Shown: one piece after another, positions 24,641 to 34,438 of the stretch
Layout: every line of letters starts with the position of its first letter
How positions within the stretch are numbered: position 1 is the stretch's first letter
Source of the DNA: Apostichopus japonicus
Lineage: Eukaryota; Echinodermata; Holothuroidea; Aspidochirotida; Stichopodidae
Direction: 5' to 3'
Assembly (NCBI RefSeq): GCF_037975245.1
Contig: NC_092565.1
Location: forward strand, 17,837,999 to 17,901,998
DNA length: 64,000 nt
Notes under the pieces: model-generated
Told to the model about the DNA's origin: nothing
What the model saw: the letters and a program-made list of their open reading frames with translations, nothing else
Databases searched by the model: none
Program-made: the position numbers and the translations under genes

Positions 24641-25861
24641 TTGTAAAGCAAAGAGCAGATATAACATCATATCAGTGAGCATTGAAATGCCTGTTCCACG
24701 ATGAACAGCCTCAAAAACTGTCTATGTGTGTAGTCGAAGGCGTAGCCCAATTGGATTTGGGGCTGTAACGACTTGCCCGAAAAAAAAGCCAAAATTTTTC
24801 GCGCGCTTTGCGCGTGTTCAACATATCGATGCCAATATCATATAAGCAAGCATCGGTCATTACATTGCATTGCATCGTGTACCGCACGGTCCGTGAAAGT
24901 AGCACAGTATACCGCCGGATGCTAATGTAAACAACCAAATGTCTTATGTAGATGGAGAAAAAGCATTCAGATCCATTTATGTCAAACTCTCTTTTACAGT
25001 AGTAATGTCGGCCAATCTTAGAACTTTATTTTAATTACCAAGGATATCATTTTTAAGCTATTCATTGCTATTTATTTTTCTCTCAGTAGGTGCCCGAAAA
25101 AATGGGAAAAAAATTGGTTGCGGGGGGGGGGGTGGGTCTGCAGCCCCGCCTCCTACGGGACCTACGCCTATGTGTGTAGTGTTCGGTTTCGATATACCTG
25201 ATATCGGAAATATCTGGTTTTTTTCATTTCCTTCTACGAAGTTTTATAATAGCCATAATAAGAGGTTTTAATATTTCTACACCAATAAATTAACTGTGTC
25301 GGAATTTTCGAAACTTTCCTGACCAACATTCTTCATCATACTTTCCTCTACTCGTGCAATTTGCACTTGTCTATTAGGGGTTGAAGGAGGTTTTTCCCTA
25401 TTGGTTGTCCATAGATTGAATTTTGTGCAACATTATGGGTATGTTTTGAAGTGATTTTTATTCACGAGAAATGTGAATTTTCAAATTCTCAACAAATAAT
25501 GGGCTTAAAACCTTGAAAAGTGGGGCTTTCGGATATTGTGGGCCGTGACGTAGAATCGCCTACAAAAGCAATGATCCATAGGACATGCAATGAGGTCGAA
25601 CATGATGTGTGACTGGTGACAATCTTCAAAAAGGCTATGGATGGAAACAAAATTGAGAAATACTTGGTTCTCAGGCAAAAGTGTACATTTGGTTGGTCAT
25701 TTTCAAGCCCGAGAAGTGTCATTTCCGGTGATCTGGGGGGTATCAAAACCAGAAATTTTCTTGTACGCTCCGCGCCAACCGATGGTGGCGCTCCGCTTAG
25801 ATAGTAATTCGCGCCCCCCGGGTTAGAAAATCCTGGATACGCGCCTGTACAGGGTATGAAA

Positions 25862-26636
25862 TTTCACATCAAAGTTATGAATGATTTGAGACCTGTATAG
25901 CACTGACCTCAGTGGCAATGAAAACATGTGAGCATCTGGCTCTTAAGTTTCTAAAGCCAATTTTGGACCAATATTTTAGATCCGATGCAGTTTGCGTACA
26001 GGTCTAAGCGTATTACTTAGGATGCTATTTTATTCTGTCTCGAAAAACTGTATTCAAATCTTGAATCATCTCAAATTTAGGTCATTCTGCTTTTAACACT
26101 ACTAAGCCCCACTTTTTAGTCAGTAAACTATTAGAAACGAATGTACGCCCTGATTTTATTGGGTGGATTTTTAATTATCTTATCAATAGGTCACACTATG
26201 TTAATATTAGAACATCTAATAGCACATCCAAGGTTATTACATCAAATACTGGCGTCCAAAAGGGTACGGTTTTAGCACCATTCATATTCACTCTTTGTAT
26301 ACATCGGATGCAAGGACAACTCGTGAAAAAAAGCTCATTGGTTAAATTTGCAGATGACACTGCCTTATTGGGTTTGATAACAAAAGATGATGATACTGCC
26401 TTTCTAGAACAGAAACATTACTTTGTTAACTATTTTGGGCAAAATTTCTAGAACTCATTATTAATAAGACAAAAGAAATGATTGATTTCGGAAGTCCAAA
26501 GGGGTATTAAATGATGTCATTTTTAAAGGAAGTATTGTTGAAAGGTTATATAATTATAAGTATCTCGGGGTGGTGCTAAATAATCGAACTGCCTGGCATG
26601 ATCACGTAGATATTTTAATGAGGAAACTAAATTCTA
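25862..26636 (+). pseudogene. LINE reverse transcriptase, 5' segment (broken)
   Basis: Decayed non-LTR retrotransposon ORF. Recognisable pieces in order: NDLRPV and TSVAMKTCEHLALKFL (finger region), LINRSHYVNIR, the block TGVQKGTVLAPFIFTL, the catalytic KFADDTALLGLITKDD (FADD at 26346-26357, in place of the usual YADD) and YKYLGVVLNN near the thumb. There are several stops and frameshifts, so it is inactive. The match is to the CR1/L2/Rex1/Jockey type of RT. The ORF is cut in mid-codon at 26636 by the CACTA-like element and resumes at 31432. Confidence 0.92.
26635..26636. other. Left TA target duplication
   Basis: TA directly before the element end CACTGAAAA. With the TA at 31430-31431 it forms a 2-bp duplication. 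Deleting the element plus one TA joins AAT TCT to AGG ATG in the LINE frame. Confidence 0.85.
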
Positions 26637-26656
26637 CACTGAAAACTTAAATTGGT

Positions 26657-27021
26657 TCACCGACTAACAAAACGTTAGTCCATCTGGTGCCTCTCCCGAC
26701 TAACATAGCCTTAGTCAGTTGCTATACCGACTAATTTATTCCTTAGTCAGTTGGATTTCTTAGTCGGTCATCTTAGTCCGTCAGCTTAGTCGATCAACAA
26801 TTTCTTAGTCGGTAAATGTATATTAGTCAGTTACATTAGTTGGTGACATTAGTCGGTCTTTACCGACTAATTTATATGAGCCACCGACTAGTTTATAGCA
26901 GGTTTTACATTAGTCAGGATGGTGCCTCTCCCGACTAACCTTTCTTAGTCGGTATCGACTGAGTAGTTGCACTGACTAGATTCACTGAAAGAATTAAACC
27001 CGACTAGTTTCACTGACTAGT
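26657..27021. repeat. Left subterminal motif array
   Basis: About 20 copies of TTAGTC(G/A/C)G or its complement CCGACTAA in about 365 bp, in both orientations and irregularly spaced. In CACTA elements such arrays bind a transposon-encoded protein. That role is inferred here. Confidence 0.85.
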
Positions 27022-27076
27022 ATCACTGAAAGAAAAGAGAGCAGAAGAAACACAAATAATGTGTACGTTGGCAGTA

Positions 27077-27082
27077 TTTATT
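27077..27082 (-). terminator. Polyadenylation signal AATAAA (minus strand)
   Basis: Lies about 240 nt downstream of the TGA of the terminal exon at 27321-27401 and just inside the left subterminal array, as expected for the 3' end of a transcript contained within the element. Confidence 0.45.
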
Positions 27083-27320
27083 TCTGATAAAACTTCTGAT
27101 GTCTACAAAAGGCTGACTTTCGACAGATAGAGAAGAAATCACTGTAAATAAAATCTGAAAATCTGTTTTTTTTTTTCCAACAAAGTTAAGACAAGTTAAT
27201 GGATCAAACATGAATCGCAAAAGTATAGCACTGCACAATAATGCAAAGTTGAATCTTGGGCAAGGGTTCCTCATGACTTTCGTTTTAAAGTGGTACCCTA
27301 AATCGACACCAGTTAAGTCT

Positions 27321-27401
27321 TCACGAACAAAGAGTGTTTCTCTTAACTACAAATGGCCTCCCACTTGTCTTCAGGAAGCCAAAATCTGCACCATTATTGA
27401 C
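27321..27401 (-). CDS. Alternative terminal exon of the transposon-borne gene
   Basis: Minus strand: acceptor CATATTTTCTGTTCACAG, then VNNGADFGFLKTSG and RPFVVKRNTLCS, then TGA at 27321-27323. It starts in phase 0. The upstream exon (29329-29543), read in the frame ending STIEKKDGR, also ends in phase 0, so the join would read KKDGR-VNNGADFG. A 3' UTR and AATAAA follow. The peptide is not recognised. Confidence 0.4.
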   Translation of the reverse strand, partial: VNNGADFGFLKTSGRPFVVKRNTLCS

Positions 27402-27669
27402 CTGTGAACAGAAAATATGATATACTTGTAAGCACAGATACAGATATAGCACATGATAACTCACATTATCATAAACATACATTTACATTAAAATTTTATA
27501 ACATATTGGGAGGTATACATTTAAATCTAGGTCCCTCAAATTATAAGCCAGGAATAGCAGCTTTACCAAATTATTATTAGCTTTGCACAGCATAACACCA
27601 AGTTATTTCTCAGAGCTTAATAATTATGTTAATCATGTTAATAATGATCCCAATAGACCGGGATCCCAG

Positions 27670-27807
27670 AGGGTTTGGTTAGCTGGGAAGGTAACCAATT
27701 GCCTTGTACATCACAATGTTCACAGTGCATTCCTGTATATGAAACCAGACGACTGGCAAACCGACTGTGGTGGGTGTGGCTGGGAGAGCAATTTTAAAGT
27801 AACCTGA
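27670..27807 (+). CDS. Left-arm copy of the 45-residue coding exon
   Basis: Starts after CCCAG at 27669 with RVWLAGKVTNCLVHHNVHSA, then FLYMKPDDWQTDCGGCGWES and NFKVT, then TGA. It mirrors the right-arm exon (29039-29176). Of seven differences between the copies, five are synonymous, one changes S to N and one replaces TGA by TAA. This copy is on the opposite strand to the other exons of the element, so it may be a silent partner maintained by gene conversion. The CxxC pair (CGGC) might bind metal, but no family is recognised. Confidence 0.5.
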   Translation, partial: RVWLAGKVTNCLVHHNVHSAFLYMKPDDWQTDCGGCGWESNFKVT

Positions 27808-27880
27808 TAGCTAACCTAGATCAGTTTTCATGGTAACACATCAAAGTAAGTACAATATGTCAGGTATGGCCCCAAGAGCA

Positions 27881-28615
27881 ACAAATGGCCATTGCCAGTA
27901 ATTATTGGTGGTGGGGTACCCCTGCCAGTGATCTATAATTGACCCCTCAAGGCTGACCTAGGTCAGCTCATGAGGTAACCACTTGAAACCTACTGGAAAA
28001 TGTTGGTTAGGGCTTCAGATACAACTGATGGGCATTGCCAGTAATTTTTACTGGTGGGGTACCCCTGCCAGTAGACCCCCAAAATGCCCATCCCCCATTG
28101 ACCTAGATGAGCTCATGATGTAACCAGTTGAAAACTACTGGAAAATGGTATCACTTCATATGTAAGGGATGGGAATTTCCAGTAATTTATATTGGGGGGG
28201 GGGGGGTACCCCTGCCAGTAGACCCCCAAAATGCCCATTCCCTCATTGACTTAGGTCAGCTCATGAGATAACCAGTTGAAAAATTACTGGAAAATGATAT
28301 GTATCACTTCATATGTAAGGGATGGGCATTTCCAGTCATTTACATTGGTGGGGTAACCCTGTCAGTAGACCCCCAAAATGCCCATCCCCCATTGACCTAG
28401 ATTAGCTCATGAGGTAACCAGTTGAAAACTACTGTAAAATGATTGGCAGGACTCTATATATATGTAAGGGATGGGCATTTCCAGTAATTTATATTAGTGG
28501 GGTACCCCTGCCAGTAGACCCCCAAAAAGCCCCCCCCCCTCATTGATCTAGGTCAGCTCATGATTTAACCAGTTGAAAACTACTGGAAAATTATTGACAG
28601 GATTCTATATGTAAG
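27881..28615. repeat. Tandem 140-150 bp units in the left arm
   Basis: About five units, starting near 27881, 28027, 28166, 28320 and 28466. Each has GGGCATTTCCAGTAAT, GGGGTACCCCTGCCAGTAG, ATTGACCTAGGTCAGCTCAT and AACCAGTTGAAAACTACTGG. The right arm carries only about two, in inverted orientation. The words GGGGTACCCC and GACCTAGGTC are themselves palindromic. Confidence 0.85.
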
Positions 28616-29038
28616 GGATGGGCGGACTCTGGCAGTGGTGGCCCACCAATATAAAATACTGGAAATGCCCATCCTTACATATAAAGTGATACCTATCATT
28701 TTCCTGTAGGTTTCAACTGGTCAAATCTTGAGCTCACCTAGGTCAATGAGGGGATGGGCATATTGGGGGTCTACTAGCAGGGGTACCCCACCAATAAAAA
28801 TTACTGGCAATGCCCATCCCTTGTATCTGAAGTCCTAACCAACATTTTCCAGTAGGTTTCAAGTGGTTACCTCATGAGCTGACCTAGGTCAGCCGTGAGG
28901 GGTCAATTATAGATCACTGGCAGGGGTACCCCACCACCAATAATTACTTGCAATGGCCATTTGTTGCTCTTGGGGCCATACCTGACACATTGTTCTTACT
29001 TTGATGTGGTTACCATGAAAGCTGCTCTAGGTTAGCTA

Positions 29039-29176
29039 TTAGGTGACTTTAAAATTGCTCTCCCAGCCACATCCACCACAGTCGGTTTGCCAGTCATCAG
29101 GTTTCATATACAGGAATGCATTGTGAACATTGTGATGTACCAGGCAATTGGTTACCTTCCCAGCTAACCAAACCCT
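29039..29176 (-). CDS. Right-arm copy of the 45-residue coding exon, terminal exon of the transposon gene
   Basis: Minus strand, on the same strand as the upstream exon. The acceptor AG is in GGGAGTCCAG, then RVWLAGKVTNCLVHHNVHNA, FLYMKPDDWQTDCGGCGWES, NFKVT and TAA (46 codons with the stop). It is entered in phase 0, so after the exon at 29329-29543 it would read KKDGR-RVWLAG. Mostly synonymous divergence from the left-arm copy, including a stop-for-stop change, argues that this frame has been translated. Basic and hydrophobic N-terminal half; Trp/Cys/Gly-rich C-terminal half. Function unknown. Confidence 0.55.
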   Translation of the reverse strand, partial: RVWLAGKVTNCLVHHNVHNAFLYMKPDDWQTDCGGCGWESNFKVT

Positions 29177-29328
29177 CTGGACTCCCGCTCTACAGATCAG
29201 TGAAAATTTGACCAAACTTATGAAGCTTGCACGTAAATGATATACTAGACTGGGTTTTTTTTAAAACAGGTTATGAAAAGTATCTTAAATATCATTAAAC
29301 AGTTCCAGGGTACAATAGTTAAACTCAC

Positions 29329-29543
29329 TCTTCCATCTTTTTTCTCTATGGTACTTGTTCCTTTGCTTTTTGGACTCTTGGATAAACTCTTTTGTTCTGC
29401 GAAGGGTACCAATATATCATCTTAAAACATGTCTTTAAGCCATATATAACACAGTTCTCCTCTTCTGTTGTTGCCTCCACACTGGTGTCGTACATCACAG
29501 GAAAGCTCACCCTTGACTTAGATATTTGGCTTTTCAATTCCTG
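29329..29543 (-). CDS. Internal coding exon of the transposon gene, with probable frameshift
   Basis: Minus strand: strong acceptor (GCTGTTTCTTTCTTCCAG), 215 nt, strong donor (AGA|GTGAGT). Only one frame is open from the acceptor: QELKSQISKSRVSFPVMYD, then TSVEATTEEENCVIYGLK, TCFKMIYWYPSQNKRVYPR and VQKAKEQVP, then TAG at 29346, 17 nt before the donor. In the frame one base over, the end reads GTSTIEKKDGR and joins in phase 0 to either terminal exon, so a one-base shift in an A-rich stretch is likely. Alternatively the TAG is the true stop. Phase 0 at its start fits the ATG-GAG exon at 31037. No known domain seen. Confidence 0.5.
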
Positions 29544-30341
29544 CTGGAAGAAAGAAACAGCAAAGTATTCATCATTTGAAAAAATAAATAAATAAAGTTG
29601 TCACCACAAAGTTATGTGAGATTTGCTTCCACTATAGTCTCAAAAAACAATCCCAAAGTTTGAAGCAGACTGTATAAAGCTGAAAATTTGAACGAGAGTG
29701 TCATCACCATTGCAACCAGAATCAAATGCCCAGAATACAGAGATAATAAAACATGGGCTAAATCTTTGTTTGTTTTTATGATCTTTAAAAATATAAAATT
29801 TTAGAAACAGAAATGCACTGAGCCAACTTATTTATAGGCCTAATCGTTTTTAGTTGTTATTTTGCTTGCTCACATAACAAGCCTGGTTAGACCCAGGCTA
29901 GAGGAGAATCAGTACTTTGTTACACTAAGTTTGTCTTCGGTCGTTTTGATATAGTCTTACTAGTAGTACTAAAGTATATAATGGACCGGCGAAGACTAGA
30001 GAATACCCAGAGTATTAGCAACTGCGTTAAACTGTATCATCTGATCTATTATTTACGCCAATGAGTTTCATTCAATCTAGGATCAAAAAGAGAAAACTAT
30101 TTAATCTTAACCTTTAAACTTTGCTACTAAACAGATATGCTTGAATTACAAATAAATGTCAAAAAACATCATAATCTAAGAATCGATGCATATACATATA
30201 CATAAACAGAATAATTTGAATTCGCGCAAGTGAACCCTGCACTACATTGGACAGAAAAAAAACGTGCAATTAGACCAAACTAAACATACTAAATTTCCCG
30301 TTACTTCTACATAAAATATCAATACAAATACAACAACTTAC

Positions 30342-30398
30342 TCTTTTGGCAGTATACTAAAAGCACCTGTTATAATAACTTCAGACTATCAAGCTTTC
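30342..30398 (-). ncRNA. Candidate untranslated 57-nt exon
   Basis: Minus strand: acceptor CCGTTTTTTCTCAG, 57 nt, donor AAAGA|GTAAGT. All three frames contain stops, so if used it is non-coding. It lies in the inferred first intron of the transposon gene. Could be a cryptic exon. Confidence 0.25.
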
Positions 30399-31036
30399 CT
30401 GAGAAAAAACGGTTAATACTTCTTACAGTAAGCAAGTCGACCGTGAAGGAATGTCGCAATTGTTTCCTGGGCGTGACCGGAAATTAAATACTAAAAAATG
30501 ATAAATGAAAAGGTTAAATAGAACTGAAGTGTGCATCCTGACTGCTCGCAACATATAATACCGTTGACTAGCCAACATAATTTGTTCAGCCTACTGTGAC
30601 TGTACGTTTGAAGGTCTAGCCTTGCTTATTCAATATCACAAAGCCTACCCATTTAGATTCACATGGGAAATTACAGGAAATCTTTACCAAATGAGTGTAG
30701 ACTTCAAATAAACTATTGAGCCTTATAGTTCCAGCATTTGTTTGGGAATAAATAAGAAGATTATGTGCCACTGTTCAATCTAGCCCAATACACACATAAC
30801 ACATTGTTAATTGGTGTTTAGGATGCACACTTTAGTGTTGAGAATGCACTGCAGTACCCAGTAGAAGCCTATAGGCTACTCACTGTCATTGCACTTGTGT
30901 ATTGCGAAACGCCAACGTGACAACGGTAGCGTTACACTAACCATAATACAGTACTAGTGCCAGTGGCCTTACAATTAACTTTAATTTTACCTTCAAGTTA
31001 AAGGAATAACAGGTAGGCCGATGATGCAGTTAATAC

Positions 31037-31160
31037 CTCCATTCTTCTAAAGACCTTCTTGGGTGATTTACGGTTGAAAGTTGCTTAGAGTGATCGTATG
31101 AAACTATGCCAAGCCCAGCAAGCTGCCGTTGCCTCTCGGTTTCCAAATTGAAGTGAATCG
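31037..31160 (-). promoter_or_regulatory. Putative promoter-proximal first exon with start codon
   Basis: Minus strand, just inside the right subterminal array and GC-richer than the interior. It ends AGAATGGAG followed by GTATTA, an acceptable donor. The ATG-GAG (31042-31037) leaves phase 0, the phase needed by the exon at 29543. Transcription starting here and ending at 27077 would keep the whole unit inside the transposon. Start site and promoter are inferred. Confidence 0.3.
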
Positions 31161-31176
31161 AATTGGGTTAAAATAC

Positions 31177-31416
31177 ATTAGTCCGTCGACACCGACTAAG
31201 CTACGATTATGGCGTAAATCGGGTGTCCGTATCGTTCTTAGTCCATGGGTTAAAATACCTTAGTCCGTCGCCACCGACTAAGCTGCGATTATATTTTCCT
31301 TAGTCAGTGTAAACTAACTAAGAAGCAGCGATGAAACGAAGATTTTTGCTAGTCCGTGTGCATTGACTAACGTTACAGACTAATTTAACGTTAGTCCGTG
31401 GCAATATTGACTAGTT
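31177..31416. repeat. Right subterminal motif array
   Basis: About ten or eleven copies of TTAGTCCG/CCGACTAA-type motifs in 240 bp, the counterpart of the left array. Longer shared phrases such as ACCGACTAAGCT(A/G)CGATTAT occur twice, at 31190 and 31272. Confidence 0.85.
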
Positions 31417-31431
31417 TATTTTTTCAGTGTA

Positions 31432-31990
31432 GGATGCATTGCCTGCGTATGATGTATAAGTTTAATATCAATAATAACATTCTTGCCATGTTTTATAACT
31501 CTAACATTTGTGGTGTTTAGTAATATAATTTGGTGTAATGGGGTGGCATTGCTAGCATGGAAGATACTTATTATATTGAAGCTATGATCAGACAGGCAAG
31601 TCGCGTAATCGGGGAAAGTCAGCCCACCTTGGCCTCGTCCTACCAACGGCTCCTATAGGGGAAAAACTCTACAAAATTATGAATGACGATGACCACCCAC
31701 TACGTGTGTGTCTTAACAAAGCAGTGTTCTCTCGGAGTGAGAGGATGAGGCTGCCGTTGGCCAGTACACATCGGCACCCCTCTTCTTTATTCAACAATAT
31801 ATAAAACTTCATTATTTCAAGTTGAAACGCTAATTTGTCACTGTGCACTGTTTTTATATGCCCTGCTTTGTTTACTTGTTCTTGCCCTTTTGTAACATTT
31901 TAGTATATTTGTATTTGTATAATACTGTTTTTATGCGAGCATTCAGTTACCCTCTGTGGGGTTTAATATAGTTTATCTTATCTTATCTTA
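31432..31990 (+). pseudogene. LINE 3' segment, resumed after the transposon
   Basis: Continues the RT C-terminal region in frame from 26636: SRMHCLRMMYKFNINNN, ILAMFYNSNICGV, then stops. Further pieces follow: WGGIASMEDTYYIEAM, IRQASRVIGESQPTLASS and, near the end, LPLASTHRHPSSLFNNI, which is the usual C-terminal pattern of this LINE type. The element ends in a (TTATC)n tail at 31973-31990, marking the 3' terminus. Confidence 0.9.
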
Positions 31991-34308
31991 GTGTCATTCA
32001 CTAAGATATTAACAAAGTAACACAAAAGGAATGCGGGTTCATTGATTTACGTCATAAATAATGAATATGTACACTAAGCGATAGCAATAAATACAGTGCA
32101 CGTTCTCCAATCGTTCGACTTTGTGAATCGTCCCAACATACCGTTCATATATCATTCATCGATAACCATATTATAAAGGATAAAAATGAAAGTCAGTTTT
32201 TTGCTAAATGTGATTTACATTGGGTATGATATGTGACCTTAAAAGTACACATATATTAATCTGAGTTATGGAAGGAATACGCGATGACTTTGCTGTCGTA
32301 CTTTTCTTGAATGATCTGTTTTAATGCTGTATTGAACGAAATCATGCTTGTAGTTTCTCGTACTTTACGCGTAAACACACATAGCCCGAAGGAAAGGGTC
32401 ACCTTGTAATGGGAGAGATTTTAATTTGCTCTTACTTGCCTATGTACAATGAAATTTGATTAAGAGTGCATCGGACATTTCTAACGTTCTTCATCGAACG
32501 CAAACGTAATACAAACAAAGGCCAAATAGAAAACGAAATGTATAAAAGTGCCAAGCCATAGCGAACGATATTTGTAAAGTACGGTATAATTCGGAATGTT
32601 CTTCTAGCTTATAGGCTGTTGTTTGCATTGTTTTGGTGAAGTGTTTATCGACACGCTGTGATTTTCAAACCTTATAACAATGCATTTTATGAACATATTA
32701 ACTTTTTAACAAATGTTTCGTTGTCTATAAATGAAGACATTGTTGAATTATTTTTTGAAACCTTGGTCTTGGTGTGTACTGATGCATTTGTGAATAATTT
32801 CTCTGTCGATAATGTTCAAATATTTACATATTTATTAATATTGATCTATGGTTTGGACCACATATGCGTGGAACTGATGCTTATACAACGCAAGTGCTGT
32901 CTTATACTAAAAGTAACGAGAGAATATATTTTCAAAATCCTTAAGGTTTGGTGTCTTTGAAGACTTGTCACGTATAGAAAGTAAACGAACCATAGGATAA
33001 ATGTAATTTTTCAGCTAATACAAAGTCGTCTTTTTTTCTCGTTTACTTCGGCGAAAATGTGAGAAAAGTCGTCAAAAACATTGTTACTAGTTTGATATGG
33101 TTTTAATGAACACTCACCACTCCACGTTTCCACCGAAGCTAAGAAATTACCAACGCATAAGTTAAATTTTCCCTTGAGGAATTAAAGGCTGGTTGGAAAC
33201 GTGTCTGGGAATTGTATTGTAGATGTGCAGGGCAGTGTTGGGAGAATCGACATATGTTTGCCGTTTTATCCTTATACTTTATACCAGAAGGCATATAACG
33301 TTATTTTTTTTTGTATAAATTCCTGTCACTTTATATCAAAATTGTGTTGATCTAAACTACTTTAATTTTGGTTTTGAAAATGTTTTAATATTTGGAGAAA
33401 CGATTTTGCACGATCTCTTTGTGTACTATCTTGCCAAACTTTATGTGTCTCTGCTAACCTAAATCCTTTCAAGTCAACCATTATATGATTCATGAAATTG
33501 GTATCAGAATACTGCAAAAGAAAAAAAATGAAAAAAAAATGAAAAATCACTTTCCCGTAGAATTTATTGCCAATATGATTAGTGACTGTGAAGTGAGACA
33601 TCAAAAATTCTAAGCCAGCAAAACGAATCTTTTTTTGACAAACTTGAAAAGAATAAATTAATAATGTAAAATTGGAATGGTACTACCCAACTTGAACATG
33701 ATTATGTAGCGGGAAGAACTAGTTTAATTACTGTAACTTAATTATATGACCTATTTTAGCTTTGAGCAAAACCCTCACAACAAATATAGCAAACAATGAT
33801 TTTGTCAGCTATGTTAATGCAGCTGGAAATATAAGAAGGTGCTCCATAGTTTTTACAAAGGTATCCTGTACGTTAGGACTCCAACTTGTTGTTATGGTAC
33901 TCTGTGAACCACTTTACATAGCTAGCTAGTTTTCTCCTCCCTTCGTAGTCCCATTAACTAGTATTACAACTATTTGTATGGTGATGAATAATGTTCTCTC
34001 TACTATACGGTCCATCTTTGGATCTCAACGGCAGAAGTAAACATTTAACCTCTGGTATTCTCGCAGAAGTCTGACTGTTATGAAACAACATTATAACACT
34101 GTTATATTAATCATGTATGTTTTTACCTTACTAGGGTTTCGCCTATATGTGACGATTTGTTAGAGTTCCTAGCAATAACTTTCACTCTATGGTCTTTTAT
34201 ATTTGCCCCGTTTTTCTCATTATATAGTACTTCTCCAGGGTATCATATCCCATGATTTTTTTCACTAGATTTCACTTGTTGATAACGAGCCAGACCATTA
34301 CCTCAACC

Positions 34309-34310
<2 letters not shown>
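31991..34310. other. Unassigned AT-rich sequence
   Basis: No repeat or RNA gene seen. A 100-codon frame at 32658-32960 is within chance expectation. Confidence 0.45.
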
Positions 34311-34406
<96 letters not shown>

Positions 34407-34438
34407 TGTGTGTGTGGGTGTGCATGTCTGTGTGTGAG
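34311..34438. repeat. (TA)n microsatellite followed by TG-rich tract
   Basis: About 92 bp of TA dinucleotides with a few TATG interruptions, then a TGTCTGTGTGTGTGGG-type tract to about 34438. Confidence 0.97.

Larger units (their letters stand above)
23910..25847 (+). mobile_element. DNA transposon, non-autonomous, hAT-like (possibly 5-bp TSD type)
   Basis: The ends are CAGGTGCGTATCCAGG and its complement CCTGGATACGCGCCTG, 16 bp with one mismatch, flanked by a perfect 5-bp duplication TACAG (23905-23909 and 25848-25852). Inside are a GC palindrome near the left end, a polypurine tract, poly-C and poly-G runs, and a block near the right end that is repeated internally at 24487-24640. No transposase frame. 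CAGG ends with a 5-bp duplication would fit hAT5-type elements. The superfamily is inference. It sits just before the LINE remnant. Confidence 0.75.
27658..29190. repeat. Large imperfect inverted repeat (palindrome)
   Basis: The left arm (27658 to about 28624) and right arm (about 28659 to 29190) are reverse complements, above roughly 90 percent identical over the outer 400 bp by eye, centred near 28640. The left arm is longer because it carries more copies of a 140-150 bp unit. A transcript crossing it would form a very long hairpin. The outer part of each arm contains the same coding exon. Confidence 0.9.
26637..31429 (-). mobile_element. 4793-bp CACTA-like DNA transposon carrying an unidentified gene
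   Basis: The ends are CACTGAAAA and TTTTCAGTG, flanked by TA on both sides. Both subterminal regions are packed with TTAGTC/GACTAA motifs in both orientations. CACTG termini with a dense subterminal array are hallmarks of CACTA (EnSpm/CMC) elements. A TA duplication would suit the Mirage branch but also Tc1/mariner, so the superfamily is tentative. The insertion is in a LINE ORF, and removal restores the frame exactly, which fixes the borders. The interior holds a minus-strand transcription unit and a large inverted repeat. No transposase motifs seen, so it is probably non-autonomous. Confidence 0.75.

Noticed and set aside
27881-28615. CRISPR-like array
   Set aside because: The units are long diverged tandem repeats without unique spacers, inside a eukaryotic transposon palindrome.
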